Origin: Hymenopellis radicata
Taxonomy: Eukaryota > Basidiomycota > Agaricomycetes > Agaricales > Physalacriaceae
Direction of reading: 5' to 3'
Assembly (NCBI GenBank): GCA_015501595.1
Contig: JADNRX010000003.1
Coordinates: forward strand, 248,001-312,000
DNA length: 64,000 nt
Shown here one piece after another: positions 47,950-58,374 of this stretch. A program made the translations under genes and the position numbers. The notes below the pieces were generated by a model. The model was not told the origin of the DNA and ran no database searches. It saw only the letters and a program-made list of their open reading frames with translations. Every line of letters begins with the position of its first letter. Position 1 is the stretch's first letter.

Positions 47950-49045
47950 ATGTCTACTACCAAACCACTCGTGCTCATCGTTGGCGGTGCCGGCCAAACT
48001 GGTCGTGTGATCACCAAAGCCTTGTTGAACGAGGGCAAATTCGTGCGTCGATCAATTTCTATACAGTGATCAGCGCTAATCCCCTTCATAGCGAGTCGCC
48101 TTGTTAGTCCGTCCTGGCTCCGTCAACAAGCCTGTCGTGCATGAGTTGAAGGCGGTGGGAGCAGAGATCCGCATTGGCGACATAGCAGAGGCCCCGGAGA
48201 AGATTGAAGCCTTCTTGCAGGGGGTCGATATTCTTATCTCGCTCGTCCTCGCGATGATCGACCAGAAACCGCTGTTGCTCGCGGCGAAGAAAGCGGGCGT
48301 CGGACGCGTCGTTCCCTCCGACTTTGGTCCTTATGTGCCGCGCGGCGTGATGGCCATGCAGGACATCGTGAGTATCTCCCGCCTCCTTGAGCATCCTCAT
48401 AATCCTGATCATGCATATAGAAACTTGATGTCCGGGACTACGTCAAGGAACTCGGGTTGGCCTATACCTTCATAGAAGTTGGATGGTGGCTGTCAGGAAT
48501 GTTCCCGTACCCACACGCCACACCGGAAAACTTCTTCATCACCAAGACCTACGTCGGCGACCGCCAGAAGAAGTTGCTGTTCACGGATCTCAAGACAATC
48601 GGTGCTTTCGTCGCACACATCCTCGACGACCCACGCACGCTCAACCAGACGGTCGTCACGTCCGACGGCGAGGCTAATTTGGACGAGGTCTATGCTCTAG
48701 CGAACAAGATTTCTGGAGAGGACTTTTCGGACTTTACAAGGGTATGAATTGTCATCTCGCCCTCCATGATTGCGTGATCCTGATTGCGACGCGTAGGTTC
48801 CAGATGAGGAGATTCTCGCCAGAATGAAGAGCAATAATGTCCCAACGAAGGTCATATCGGGATATTACAACACTCTGTATATTCGTGGCGACAACACGCT
48901 CGCCAACGCTGTGGCCGCTGGCTCGTTGGATGCGCGGAAATTGTACCCGGACGTTCCAGTCGTTTCGTTGGAGCAGGGAGCCAAGGAATTTTACGCCAAC
49001 CCTCCTATTCCCGAATATGACCTCTCGGCGATGTCATTGAACTAG
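47950..49045 (+). CDS. NmrA-like / isoflavone reductase-like protein
   Basis: An atypical short-chain dehydrogenase. The start at 47950 gives MSTTKPLVLIVGGAGQTGRV with the NAD(P)-binding GGAGQTG motif. Introns fall before RVALLVRPGSVNKPVV, after GVMAMQDI (joined to KLDVRDYVKELGLAYTFI) and after FSDFTR. VGRVVPSDFGPYVPRG and FIEVGWWLSGM are typical of the group. It ends YDLSAMSLN at 49045. The role could be redox sensing or reduction of an aromatic compound; the sequence does not decide. Confidence 0.85.
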
Positions 49046-49139
49046 TAGTAGTAGGCAGCGTGCATTTTAATGTAATATTGTTCAATTTAAGCTCAAAGTG
49101 CAAGGAGATGAGCACTGCAGGAACCGTCCATGAGCAGAC

Positions 49140-49385
49140 CTCGGATATGCCAATTCTATGTATGCTGCGCCTATCAATGCACTCACAGATCAGAGCTCGT
49201 TTGCGTAGGCCTTCAGGCTGGAAGCCAAAGATATCGTGTTGTAAGATCAGTGGTCGGTCGTGAGGATTATGCCGTTCGTTATGGGACGCCTTTGGGCGCG
49301 AGAAGATCATGAGAGCGCCGATAAGGCCGTCTCCGAAGTAGGTCGCCTCGGATGCCCGACGGCGGGGGCAACTGTGGTGACTCTG
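49140..49385 (-). pseudogene. Decayed MED10 fragment
   Basis: Read on the minus strand, this matches pieces of MED10 at 32.7-33.35 kb in order. CCGCCGTCGGGCATCC and GGCGACCT come first, from the exon coding SGIQGDLE. After a large gap come GCTCTCAT, CCCAAAG and ACGAACGG, then TGATCTTAC and ACACGATAT, which lie beyond the MED10 stop. Introns and most of the coding part are gone. It cannot encode Med10. It sits directly next to a truncated PPT1 copy. Confidence 0.75.
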
Positions 49386-49467
49386 TGCAATAAAGTTGCA
49401 AAGTGTGGCGTCGCGCACGTCATGTGACGGGCCTCGGCGATTTCTAGACTTGCCTTATTTTGATCGA

Positions 49468-50037
49468 CGCGAAGTTGTCTGCGTAGGTGCTATTCCGCTG
49501 GCCGGGAATTTCGTTGTTAACGTCAGGAAGAAAGTGGTTCACGTTGAGAGAGGTTTGAATATTACTGGGATCACGGAAATATTGCGCCTGTACAAAGAAA
49601 GGTCAGCGCCAGACAGACTGCAGGCAGGAGAATGTACCATAAGAATGTTATCTTGTACCCATGCACCGTACGCCGCACCTAGGGCCATGCCTCTGGCAGC
49701 GCGACAGAGTAAATCCCAGGCTGAGCACGCCGGCATGTCGGACACCGAGACTAGTCGGACACGCCCATGTGTTGCGAACCAAAGGTGATGAGGTTGTGAA
49801 TCGGCGGGTCGTTATAGCGTTCCACATATGCTCGAAGAAATTGGCCTCCTTGGGAGAATCCTATCGCATCGAACCCAGTAGTGAGCTCGGAAATGTCGCT
49901 AAGCTGCTTGGCGACGCCGGCCAATTGCGTGTTGACGTTGCCGTACTGTGTCCACGCGTCAATGACAAGTATACGGCGTCAAGTAACGTACAAAGCAGGC
50001 TTTTCGGTCATCGTCGTTGTTGTCGAGACTCGACGAT
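49468..50037 (-). pseudogene. Truncated copy of PPT1
   Basis: About 95% identical to 285-845 of the window, introns included (for example the 46-nt intron before YGNVNTQLAG). It lacks the signal peptide, the HG loop and the C-terminal catalytic His. Two small insertions mark it: about 17 nt at 49744-49760, where GTCGGAC is duplicated, and 7 nt at 50026-50032, where TCGA is duplicated. It ends abruptly at GACGATGTATAT. It is a genomic (not retro-) copy and cannot be functional. Confidence 0.88.
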
Positions 50038-50055
50038 GTATATAGCCACGAGCAC

Positions 50056-50421
50056 ATGATCCGCACTCCTTGCTTCCGAGCCACCATGACGCCACCCACC
50101 ACCGCCACCGCCATCGTAACACCGACTGAGGTCCAGCCATCAATTTACTATCGCCCTCTCTACGTTTTGGGCCTTGCATTCCCGGAACGAACGATGCGTC
50201 CCATTGCTGAGGCACTTTGCACAGCGGAAGAAATACACGGTCGGGGAAGTCACCACGCCGCCGTTGTTTACCAGATGCGGAAGAAAGGCATCAAGCAAAC
50301 GATTGTGCCCATCCTAGACCCTGAAACCAAGAACGCTTATTATGTCTGGGTCCTGGCGTGCAGCCCATCGGTCAACGTGTTAACAGAGAAAAGACCTTTT
50401 AGAGTTGTGTTTTCCTCATGA
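50056..50421 (+). CDS. Orphan reading frame, 121 codons
   Basis: Not recognised. ATG at 50056; the product includes YYRPLYVLGLAFPERTMRPI and ILDPETKNAYYVWVLACSP. Composition looks protein-like and the frame is open from the breakpoint of the PPT1 copy onward. It may be a captured fragment of another gene, like its neighbours. No intron or domain was seen. Confidence 0.35.
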   Translation: MIRTPCFRATMTPPTTATAIVTPTEVQPSIYYRPLYVLGLAFPERTMRPIAEALCTAEEIHGRGSHHAAVVYQMRKKGIKQTIVPILDPETKNAYYVWVLACSPSVNVLTEKRPFRVVFSS

Positions 50422-50524
50422 TACTGCTACTCTCGAAGGATAGCGACTTTACGAATCGGAGCTTCTTCTCTTGGTACGACAAACGTCAATGCAGCGTCAA
50501 TGCAAGTACCTTTGTCCAGCTCGA

Positions 50525-51132
50525 GAGGAGAAACCCTAACCCTGAATCAGACGGTGGATCGCAGGTGATTTTTTCACCATGAAAGGCACAGTCTATATTG
50601 CGAAATCTCGTTACAAGGTGTTTTATCGGCCGCGACGTGTTTTGTCTTCTGTTGATGTCCAAACTCATCCGATCGAAATTACTTCTCCTCACTCACCACT
50701 CCTGAATTCCGTTTCACTCTGCCTACAGTGCAATACTCACTATCTCTTCCAGGCCTACAAATCCTGAGCTAAGAGTTATAAGGCCTGATCCTCTCCGGAT
50801 GGACTGAATGATTGCAGCTAGTCACAGACCGACGATGCGTCGCACGCCCCCAGGTAACCTCTGTCTGCAATATGAACAAGTGTTGGTATAGTAGTTGTAG
50901 AGTAGTGTAGTCAGTAGTGTAGTATATCAACGCTTGTCCATATTGTAGGCATCAGGTTACCTGGCTAGCCCTCCTCCCCCGTGGTCAGTTGAGCAACTCG
51001 AGCCTGGCCGGCTACCTAGAGTTTCCTGACGGGCGTGTAGGACTGACTGAGGCTCTACACTCGACTGCTGTGAAAGTTCAGTCTGTTAACGGGACAGGAC
51101 AGACCTTTTGTTTCGCACTCATCGGAGGCTTA
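50525..51132 (+). repeat. Dispersed repeat, copy C
   Basis: It begins near a CCCTAACCCT motif (also at the start of copy A) and runs through the shared CACTCTGCC block, an uninterrupted AGCTAGTC site, the hairpin and the PPPPWSVEQLE core. It is truncated at GCACTCATCGGAGGCTTA, lacking the final 150 bp present in copies A and B. Confidence 0.85.
50850..50964. repeat. Hairpin of the dispersed repeat, copy C
   Basis: Arms CCAGGTAACC ... CAATATGAACAAGTGTTGG and its near-complement ending GGTTACCTGG enclose a GTAGTGTAG-rich loop. Confidence 0.75.
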
Positions 51133-51675
51133 CCGGTGGCGTATATTCCGGTGCGAATGGGCGAGGGCGGCGGTGCGGCTTTGGTGAATAGTGTGCGACC
51201 CGGCCGCACGCGAAAGAGCTGGCGGGATTGGCGCAGCGCAGCCATGACAGTGCCCGTATAGCCAAACGTGGAAATGGCGGTTCGTCAACGATTCGTGGTC
51301 AATGACGATTCCGGGCCGACGCGATCGCGACTTGCGTTTCTCCACCACAACTGTGACAACACCTCCAATGCCAACACTGCAAATACTTGATTGGTTTAAC
51401 GGTGGTCGTTTTGACGTGGAACTCAATCTGTCAACTCGTCTTCCTGCCATATAGCATCACATTTTTCCAACAACGGATGGCCTGGACCTTTTTCTGGACT
51501 TTTTGAGGCAACTATGCCTATCTAGTAGTCGTAGTATCTTCTTAAATTGCAGGTCTTGGGGTTTGATTACGGCCCGCCTCCCACATGCGCCCGCCCTGCC
51601 GAGGCCTTATCATGCGCCCTTGAACCCAAGGCTTCTATCAGCAGCTGACCTTCAAGGACTTGTTTTCGTACAGTC
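51133..51675. other. Upstream region of GH92 gene
   Basis: Between the truncated repeat and the alpha-mannosidase start. A 106-codon frame on the minus strand (51133-51450) with RHFHVWLYGHCHGC has no family and may be chance. No TATA-type element stands out. Confidence 0.45.
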
Positions 51676-54600
51676 ATGTACAGGCTCATCCTCTACGCGT
51701 TGGTGACCGTTGGCGCTGCAGCTCTTGACCCCCTCGACTACGTTAATCTCTTCATCGGAACAGTCAATGGAGGCCACACGTTTCCAGGTTTGTGACGCGT
51801 CAACGATTCGGGGGAGAGCAAATGCTTACGCACTGCGTGTCAACAGGTGCCAGCGTGCCTCATGGAATGGTCAAAGTGGGAATGGACACGGATTCACCTG
51901 GCAATGCAAGTCTCTAATATCGTCTGAGCGGGAAAGCCGTGTTAATTTTCGTTGTAGCATGCTGGGTACGATGGTGATCCCCAGTATAATGTGACTGGGT
52001 TCTCGCAGTTGCATCAGTCGGGAACTGGAGGGGTAGGTGTTTCCCCGAGGCAAATTTCCAATGTCAACTCTCCTTAGCAAGTTCCGCTATCGAACTTCAA
52101 ACTTTTCCCGGTCTACAATTGTTCTGCCTTTGAGCAATGTCTCACGACCATTGACTCACGAAAGATTTTGCGTAACCTTCTTCCAGATGGTATGTCTCTT
52201 GGGCGCATTTCGCGTCACGACAATATCTGAAGTGTTGTCCTCAGGGTCTCCGGACGATGCAGCTTCTCCAGGATATTTCTCGACGAATCTGACAAACTCG
52301 ATCCGCGTGGAGCTCACTGCTACGCGCCGCACTGCTCTACACCGATACACTTTCCCTCCCGCCTCGAAGACGCCCCGCATCCTTCTAGATGTCACTAATG
52401 ATGGTCAAATCAGTGCTAACGATATAACCATGCTGGTAGATCCAGACACGGGAAGGATGACAGGTCCGTTTTATATTGGGAGCGTACAACGCATCCTCTT
52501 GACACGTCGGTTTTTCAGCTAGTGGCAGTTTCGCCGACTCCTTCGGTATCGGACGTTTCAACGCGTATGCTTGCGTGGACTTTCATGGCAACTTCGACGG
52601 TCCCTCCGAGTATGGTCCATACAAGATCAACTATCCGGATTTGTGGGGAACAGATATTCAACAACATTATTACAGTACGTGTGCACCACGAGGCAGTCAT
52701 GTCGTCTCACGCTTTAATTAGCATGGGGGTATGAACATGGCGGCCTCGTCGGATTTCCTGCTTCTGCTGCAGGGAGCACGACCATCCTCGCGCGAGTTGG
52801 CGTTTCTTTGATATCTATTGCCCAGGCGTGTTCGACCGCCGAAGAAGAAATATCCGACTGGGATTTTGAACGCGTTCTAGGCGACAGCCAAGAACAATGG
52901 CGCGACATACTCGGGCGAGTTCAGGTACAAACTGAGGCTGTCGATGTTAATACCACAACTTTGCTGTATTCGTCGGTACGTCTCCGAAGTCGCATACATA
53001 TTGAGTGGCGGTACGAATGATGCCTTCAGTTGTACCGCACCCACTTGGCTCCCGGTGATTGTACGTGCAAATTTTCAACTATCCTACGTGACATACTCAA
53101 GCTGAACTCTCTCCACAGATACCGGCGAGAACCCGGGATGGGCCTCATCGGAACCGTACTACGATTCCTTTTACTGCAATGCACGTACACTTCCCATTTT
53201 ACATCGTTATCGACTCACTGGTATTTGAACAGTGGGACACATATCGGACTGTGTTCCCGCTCATGTCGCTTCATGACCCGGTGACTTTTGCCAACATTGT
53301 CCGTGGCATGATTGACATTCAGAAACACGAAGGTGCGAAGTGATCCCAACTGCGTCGACTTGTGATCGACGGTACAAAGGTTGGTTACCCGAATGTCGCG
53401 AGATGGGCACAAAAATGTATGATTTAGTCCGTTTGATGGGCGTACTGAGTGTCCTTGTAGGTTCATCCAAGGCGGTAGCCGTAAGCCCGTTACATTTCTC
53501 ACCCAGACCGATGACTCAAAGCGAGCAGATGGTGACCCGATTCTAGCCGAGTTCTTCGTCAAGTAATACTAAGTCTGTCTCGTCACTCTTTTCGTCCTGC
53601 TATATCGTGTCTTTGTAGATTTCAGAATCATGCCTCCGATCTTGGCATCTCTGCAGACGACCTGTATGCTGCATTGGTTGCTGACGCTGAAGACACACCT
53701 CCGAACTGGAATATTCAAGGACGCCAAGCGGACGCATGGAAAGAGTATGGTTAGTGTCCTTGACTGTGGCGGTCGGCTGCCAGATCAAGCGTTTCTTACG
53801 ATCTAAATTCTAGGCTACATACCATCGGACACGACGTTCAGAGGTGGATCCAATACGAAACAGGTGTCCAGAGCTATCGAGGTGTGAATCATTGCATTAC
53901 ATGTCTTCTTCATTTCATGCCTCAGGTAGTATGCTTTTGACGATTTCACCATCGCACAAGTAGCCAAACTGCTCGACAAGGAGGACGATGCTGCAAAAGT
54001 GGGTCCACTCCTTATGACATATACTTCCCGGCCTCATTACCGTTCGTGATAGTATTTTTCGCGAGCTGGAAATTTCGTGAACTCGTGGAATCGCAATATC
54101 TCCGTTCCGGACATTGCTCAAAATATTACTGGGTTCTTCCAGGTAAGCAAGCACTCGTTGAGATAGCTTAATTCATTAACTCCTGGATCGCGTAGCCCAA
54201 GTTTGCTAATGGAACATGGAACTATACTGATCCACGGCACTGTAGTGTCAATGATCCCCTCAAAGCGACGTGTTTCTTGAATGCCATTCGGCGCGATGGG
54301 TTCTACGAGACTAGTCCTATAGTTGTGCGTATTTTCCGCCATCTGACTGTTCGTCCGACTGACCCACGCCCTGTTTCTTCTTCAAGTACTCACAGGCAAG
54401 CAGTCGCACTGTCGTTGAGCCTTGATATTCGCTGATCTTTACTCTTTCAGTATGTTCCGCATGATACGGCCAAGCTTATCGAGCTTCAAGGTGGTCCAGA
54501 TAAATTCATCGAACGACTAGACTGGATGTTCTCCGAGGTGGGCTCACTCGCTTTGCAATGTTATCTCGTTGAATCTGATGGTGCCCGTTGCGCGTAGAAC

Positions 54601-55192
54601 TACTTCGATTCAACAAACGAACCATCTCAACAGATTCCCCACATGTATCACTACGCTAACAAGCCGGGTATGAGCTCGCAAAGAGTTCGAGAGACTATCA
54701 GCACTTGGTTCAATACCTCTGTCAACGGACTTCCTGGGAACGATGGCAAGTGCTTCCATAGTCGCCGGTATCACGTTCCATAATGAATATGACAGACTCG
54801 GGAGCCATGGGTAGCTACGTTGTGTTCTATCTCGCTGGGATGTACCCCCTCCCTGGAACAAGGCAGTTCCTTTTATCATCCCCATACTTCCCGTCTATAT
54901 CGTTCTACAACCCCTTATTCAACTCGACGACTTCGATCATAAGCAACAACTTCGGTGAAGGCAATATCTACGTGCAGGTAAGCCGCACTTTCGTGATAGC
55001 CTGCTATCTTTCTAATTGCTGCGACTGAAGAACGTCACCGTTGACGGTATACCGTACAAGTCGACTTGTTACTTGGAGTGGGACGTCTTCGAGACTGGTT
55101 CCACGGTCGTTTTGGAACTGTCTTCAGACCCGGAAGTAGGGTGTGGTGAGAACGGTTTACCGCCGTCCTTGTCTACAGGAGGTTATACGTAG
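51676..55192 (+). CDS. Secreted GH92 alpha-1,2-mannosidase-like protein
   Basis: A calcium-dependent exo-mannosidase family. A signal peptide (MYRLILYALVTVGAAA) is followed by LDPLDYVNLFIGTVNGG, ASVPHGMVKVGMDT and HAGYDGDPQYNVTGFSQLH. Later blocks are FGIGRFNAYACVDF, NADMWGT-like YPDLWGTDIQQHYY, NPGWASSEPYYDSFYCNWD, FPLMSLHDPVTFANIVRGM, GWLPECRE, FIQGGS, AFDDFTIAQVAKLL and NEPSQQIPHMYHYANKPG. The acidic catalytic/metal region DDSGAMGSYVVFYLAGMYP follows. About 18 short introns, one of them GC-AG (51906-51957). It ends LSTGGYT at 55192. Likely acts on fungal or plant mannans or N-glycans outside the cell. Confidence 0.88.
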
Positions 55193-55900
55193 GCTTCAGC
55201 TTTGGACTTTCTTATCTCGAAGAACTCCATTTGAAGCAATCTGAGTACAAGTTAATCACTGACATTTTCATCATTGAGCTTGGTCAGTATTTCAGCACCA
55301 GCAACAAACACTCCTCTCTTCCCGCTTGCCTATTTTAAAACCTGACAAGAAGGCTTTTCTCACGCCTTGTACATGCTTCCAGTAGGATCATCCACTCAAC
55401 GCATTGAAAAGCCTGAGGCAGTCTTTCCGGCCGGAGCGCGTTTCTTTCAGCGACAGGTCCAGACGTCTTCGCATCTCGGCCAAATTATATTGTATTTGAC
55501 ATCCTGTGCTCCTTTGACAAGGAGGACGTAGGAGAGCTCGTTTCCGACTATGCTGCTCGGGCATTTCTCCTCTCAAATTTGACCGGCTTCAATGCCTCTG
55601 CCTCCAAATTTCAAGTCCCAGTCGTTAGGTTTGCGTTAGGCCCATCGCTCACTTTCTGCCAGAAATCGAGTCATCTGCGGAGAGGCTGCTAGTCGCGCCA
55701 TCGCCGACCGCCCTGCTTTGGAGTCTGCGAGAACCCCGATGCACCCGAAAACGGTTTAGCGTCCTTGTCGACGAGAGGTTATGTACCAGTCAGCTGCAGA
55801 CATTTTGTACTATCAAATGTATCATCTACTGACATTTTCATGGCTGTGGAGTCTGGAGAGGATATCTACATCATATCAGTGGGACGACGCTAAGACCCAG
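55193..55900. other. Intergenic with a degenerate repeat of the GH92 3' end
   Basis: At about 55720-55840 the plus strand reads ENPDAPENGLASLSTRGY, resembling the GH92 end DPEVGCGENGLPPSLSTGGY, and the similarity continues into the 3' flank (ACTGACATTTTCAT). Between the two, 55440-55640 holds exon-like sequence (YIVFDILCSFDKEDVGELVS) of unknown origin. Confidence 0.45.
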
Positions 55901-57297
55901 CTAGGAGAAGTGTCTGAACGTGGCGATGGTAGTAGTATACATAGACCAAATATCATTTTCTCCCTTCAAGGGGTTCACGAGCGGTGTGAAGGGCCCTGTG
56001 TTCGAAGACTTGAAGACGCTCTTCGGCAGATGTGGGACAGGATTCATATCATATCCGTGACATGTTATGGATGCGAAATCGTCTGAGGACTCTGACTTTC
56101 TGTTGGACGGTTAACATGGAGTTCTGACAGACCAGGTTGTCAATGTGCTTACAGATTGACAATTGTGTCGATGACAGTTTGTACAAAGGCAGGCCCAAGG
56201 AACCCTCTCCAGCGTAAGCGAGTAACGTTGCATGGTCTACAAGAAGCCGGAGGTTCGTAGAGACAGATAAAGGGATCAGTCGAATCGGTGACACTCAACC
56301 TGTAAATGAGAACCGTCAGATCATTCAAACGTCATGAATTGTAGAAAACGAAAGCGACCTCTGCGAACCTATTCCGACCAAACCCACCCATTCGAACAAT
56401 GAATTTATATCTTCCTCCCAATCCTCGTCACCTTTGCTCGGTAGTTTATCCATCTTTAGCGTATGAACGTCGTGTAAGACCGTTTTTGTACAAGTAACGG
56501 GTTGGACAGAGCGATTAGAGAGGATTTCATTCTCTAGAACCGCGGCATCTAGAAACTCGAACGTCAGAGTGGGGCGCGTTCCTTTCTTAAGCCTGCCTTA
56601 TTCACCTTCGGCTGTGCACAGTACGGTCCACGATTTCTCTTTTGCGTCAAAGGTCTTCAAAGCATCTTCAAGTCGGCGGCGACTGGCAGGAGATTCTGTA
56701 TGTCCATGAAGCGGTATACTGATGACTGCACTAGAGGGCGTCAGAAAGGCTTGAAGGCGGACGCGTTAAAGGAGACATACCATGGCGCTCCTCCATTGGG
56801 TGTTTCTTCCCATGACCCAAGACGACTTTCTGCCCGGTGAGTCCAAGGGCTTCGTAGGTGTCTTTGACTACCGAGATTGTAAGTATGCCGCGTTGGTCGA
56901 TGCACCACACGTCCTCGACATTGCCTACGCTGAGCATCGTGATCCCACTGCAAGTGGTCAACAAATATTCGTTAAACTCAGTTTGAGATGTATGTTACCT
57001 GTGATAGATCGAGCTAGCGCCAGAAAGTGTTATATTTCCCTTGAGAAAGCTGGTTTGGAGGCCGCTGAGAGCATTTTCGAGGGTATCATTCGACGGAAAT
57101 ATCACGTCAATCTGACGCGTTTGAGTAAAAGGGCAGGCCAGAATGTAAGGACTGAACCTGTCGTATGAACGGAGAAGAGGCTGCTAGTGTACTGGGCCGT
57201 TCGTTTGAGGAACCAATGTGGATGTTCATGGTGGGAAGCAAGATCGATGCGGGGATGTCCGGTCCGGTGACCTAACCTTCTCTTCCACTGACCACAT
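55901..57297 (-). CDS. RNase P/MRP subunit RPP40-like
   Basis: A protein subunit of the pre-tRNA and pre-rRNA processing ribonucleoproteins. Conserved blocks are VTGPDIPASILLP, FIRQIDVIFPSNDTLENALS, the hallmark NVEDVWCIDQRGILTISVVKDTYEALGLTG, and VISIPLHGHTESPASRR. Later come INSLFEWVGLVGIGSQR, FICLYEPPASCRPCNV, FASITCHGYDMNPVPHLPKS and GENDIWSMYTT, ending at 55901. A TAA lies in frame at 56598-56600 between CTAEGE and RPTLTFEFLD; a short intron there or a real stop could explain it. The start is uncertain: MWSVEEKV at 57297 needs one added G near 57271, or MQ at 57329 joins through an intron. Confidence 0.78.
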
Positions 57298-57799
57298 AAT
57301 TGAAGCTTCTATATCTGTAACACTTGCATGGCTGGACCGAACGACGAGTTAATGCTTTCTATGTCTTCCCGCCGCTTTACTCAGTCCTATCAATATCCCG
57401 ACGGCGGCATGTCACACTCGCTGTTTGCTATAGATTTGTTATTCAGAGGTTCTATTGGGTCTTGGTCTATCATGAAGGGTTCAAAATAGTCTGGATCGCA
57501 AGCTCCGCCATAATGAACGGAGTCAACAGACTCACACCACAATCCATCATGGCGTTTGAGCCCATCACGCAGGCAGTTCCAGACCGCACCGCCCATTCCA
57601 GTACCCCAAAGACTGCCGTCCAGCTACTGTCTCGAGCTGTTTTCTTCCCGAATAGACACGGTCTCCGTTTTCTGGACTGTTAGGACGAGCGCATACAAAA
57701 GGTGATATGTTTTTTTGTCAAAGACCCATCAGCCAGCTTCCGCCTGTCTACACATCCTTTGAGCTCTCTTCGAGTCATCTTCTGCATCACCTCACGACA
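57298..57799. promoter_or_regulatory. Divergent upstream region, RPP40-like / COX8-like
   Basis: About 500 bp between two divergent starts. Reading frames here have no support. Confidence 0.4.
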
Positions 57800-58158
57800 A
57801 TGAGCCTCCTCGCCACCAGCGCTACTCGAGTAGCTGTCCGCTCTGGCACCCAACTGGCACAGCGGAGATTTATTAACTATATCCCGCAATCTGTGAAACC
57901 ACATACTTCAGTGGAGGTACGCCTGCTCATCCTCCAGCTGATCACCATGGATAAGCTTACCGTTCCTGCAGCATCTGCCCTTTAATTACCTCAATAAGAA
58001 GGCGTTCACCTACAAATTCGTGGCTTATCTTGGCTTCGGATTTGCCTTGCCCTGGGTTGCTGTTGGCTGGCAATGGTGAGGCTTTTCGTCTACGTGTTGT
58101 AATCGCGGCAAGCTGATTGTACTTTAGGTACAAGCCAGGAGGGTTCAAGAACCCTTAA
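57800..58158 (+). CDS. COX8: Cytochrome c oxidase subunit VIIc/Cox8-like
   Basis: A small nuclear-coded subunit of respiratory complex IV. The start at 57800 gives a mitochondrial presequence (MSLLATSATRVAVRSGTQLAQRR). An intron before HLPFNYLNKKAFTYKF, the conserved matrix-side motif, is followed by one membrane helix (VAYLGFGFALPWVAVGWQW). A last short exon (YKPGGFKNP) ends at 58158. Length and layout fit the family. Confidence 0.85.
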
Positions 58159-58374
58159 TTGAACACCCGCCATACCCATGAATCATCGATTGTAATCTAC
58201 ACTGTACAGAGAAATGTAATATACCATTAATATCGAACATCCTTAAACATTCGGGCGGTACACCGGAAAACATCGATAGCAGAGTAAGTAAGTAAGTAAA
58301 AAGGGTATCGTAAGGGCTACAACAATGTCCTTGTACAGTAATTAAGAGTGCGAGGCGATCCTTGTACAACAACT

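Noticed and set aside
51133..51450. 106-codon minus-strand frame upstream of GH92
   Set aside because: Starts and ends without context signals, adjoins a truncated repeat, and resembles no family; mentioned only in the gap note.
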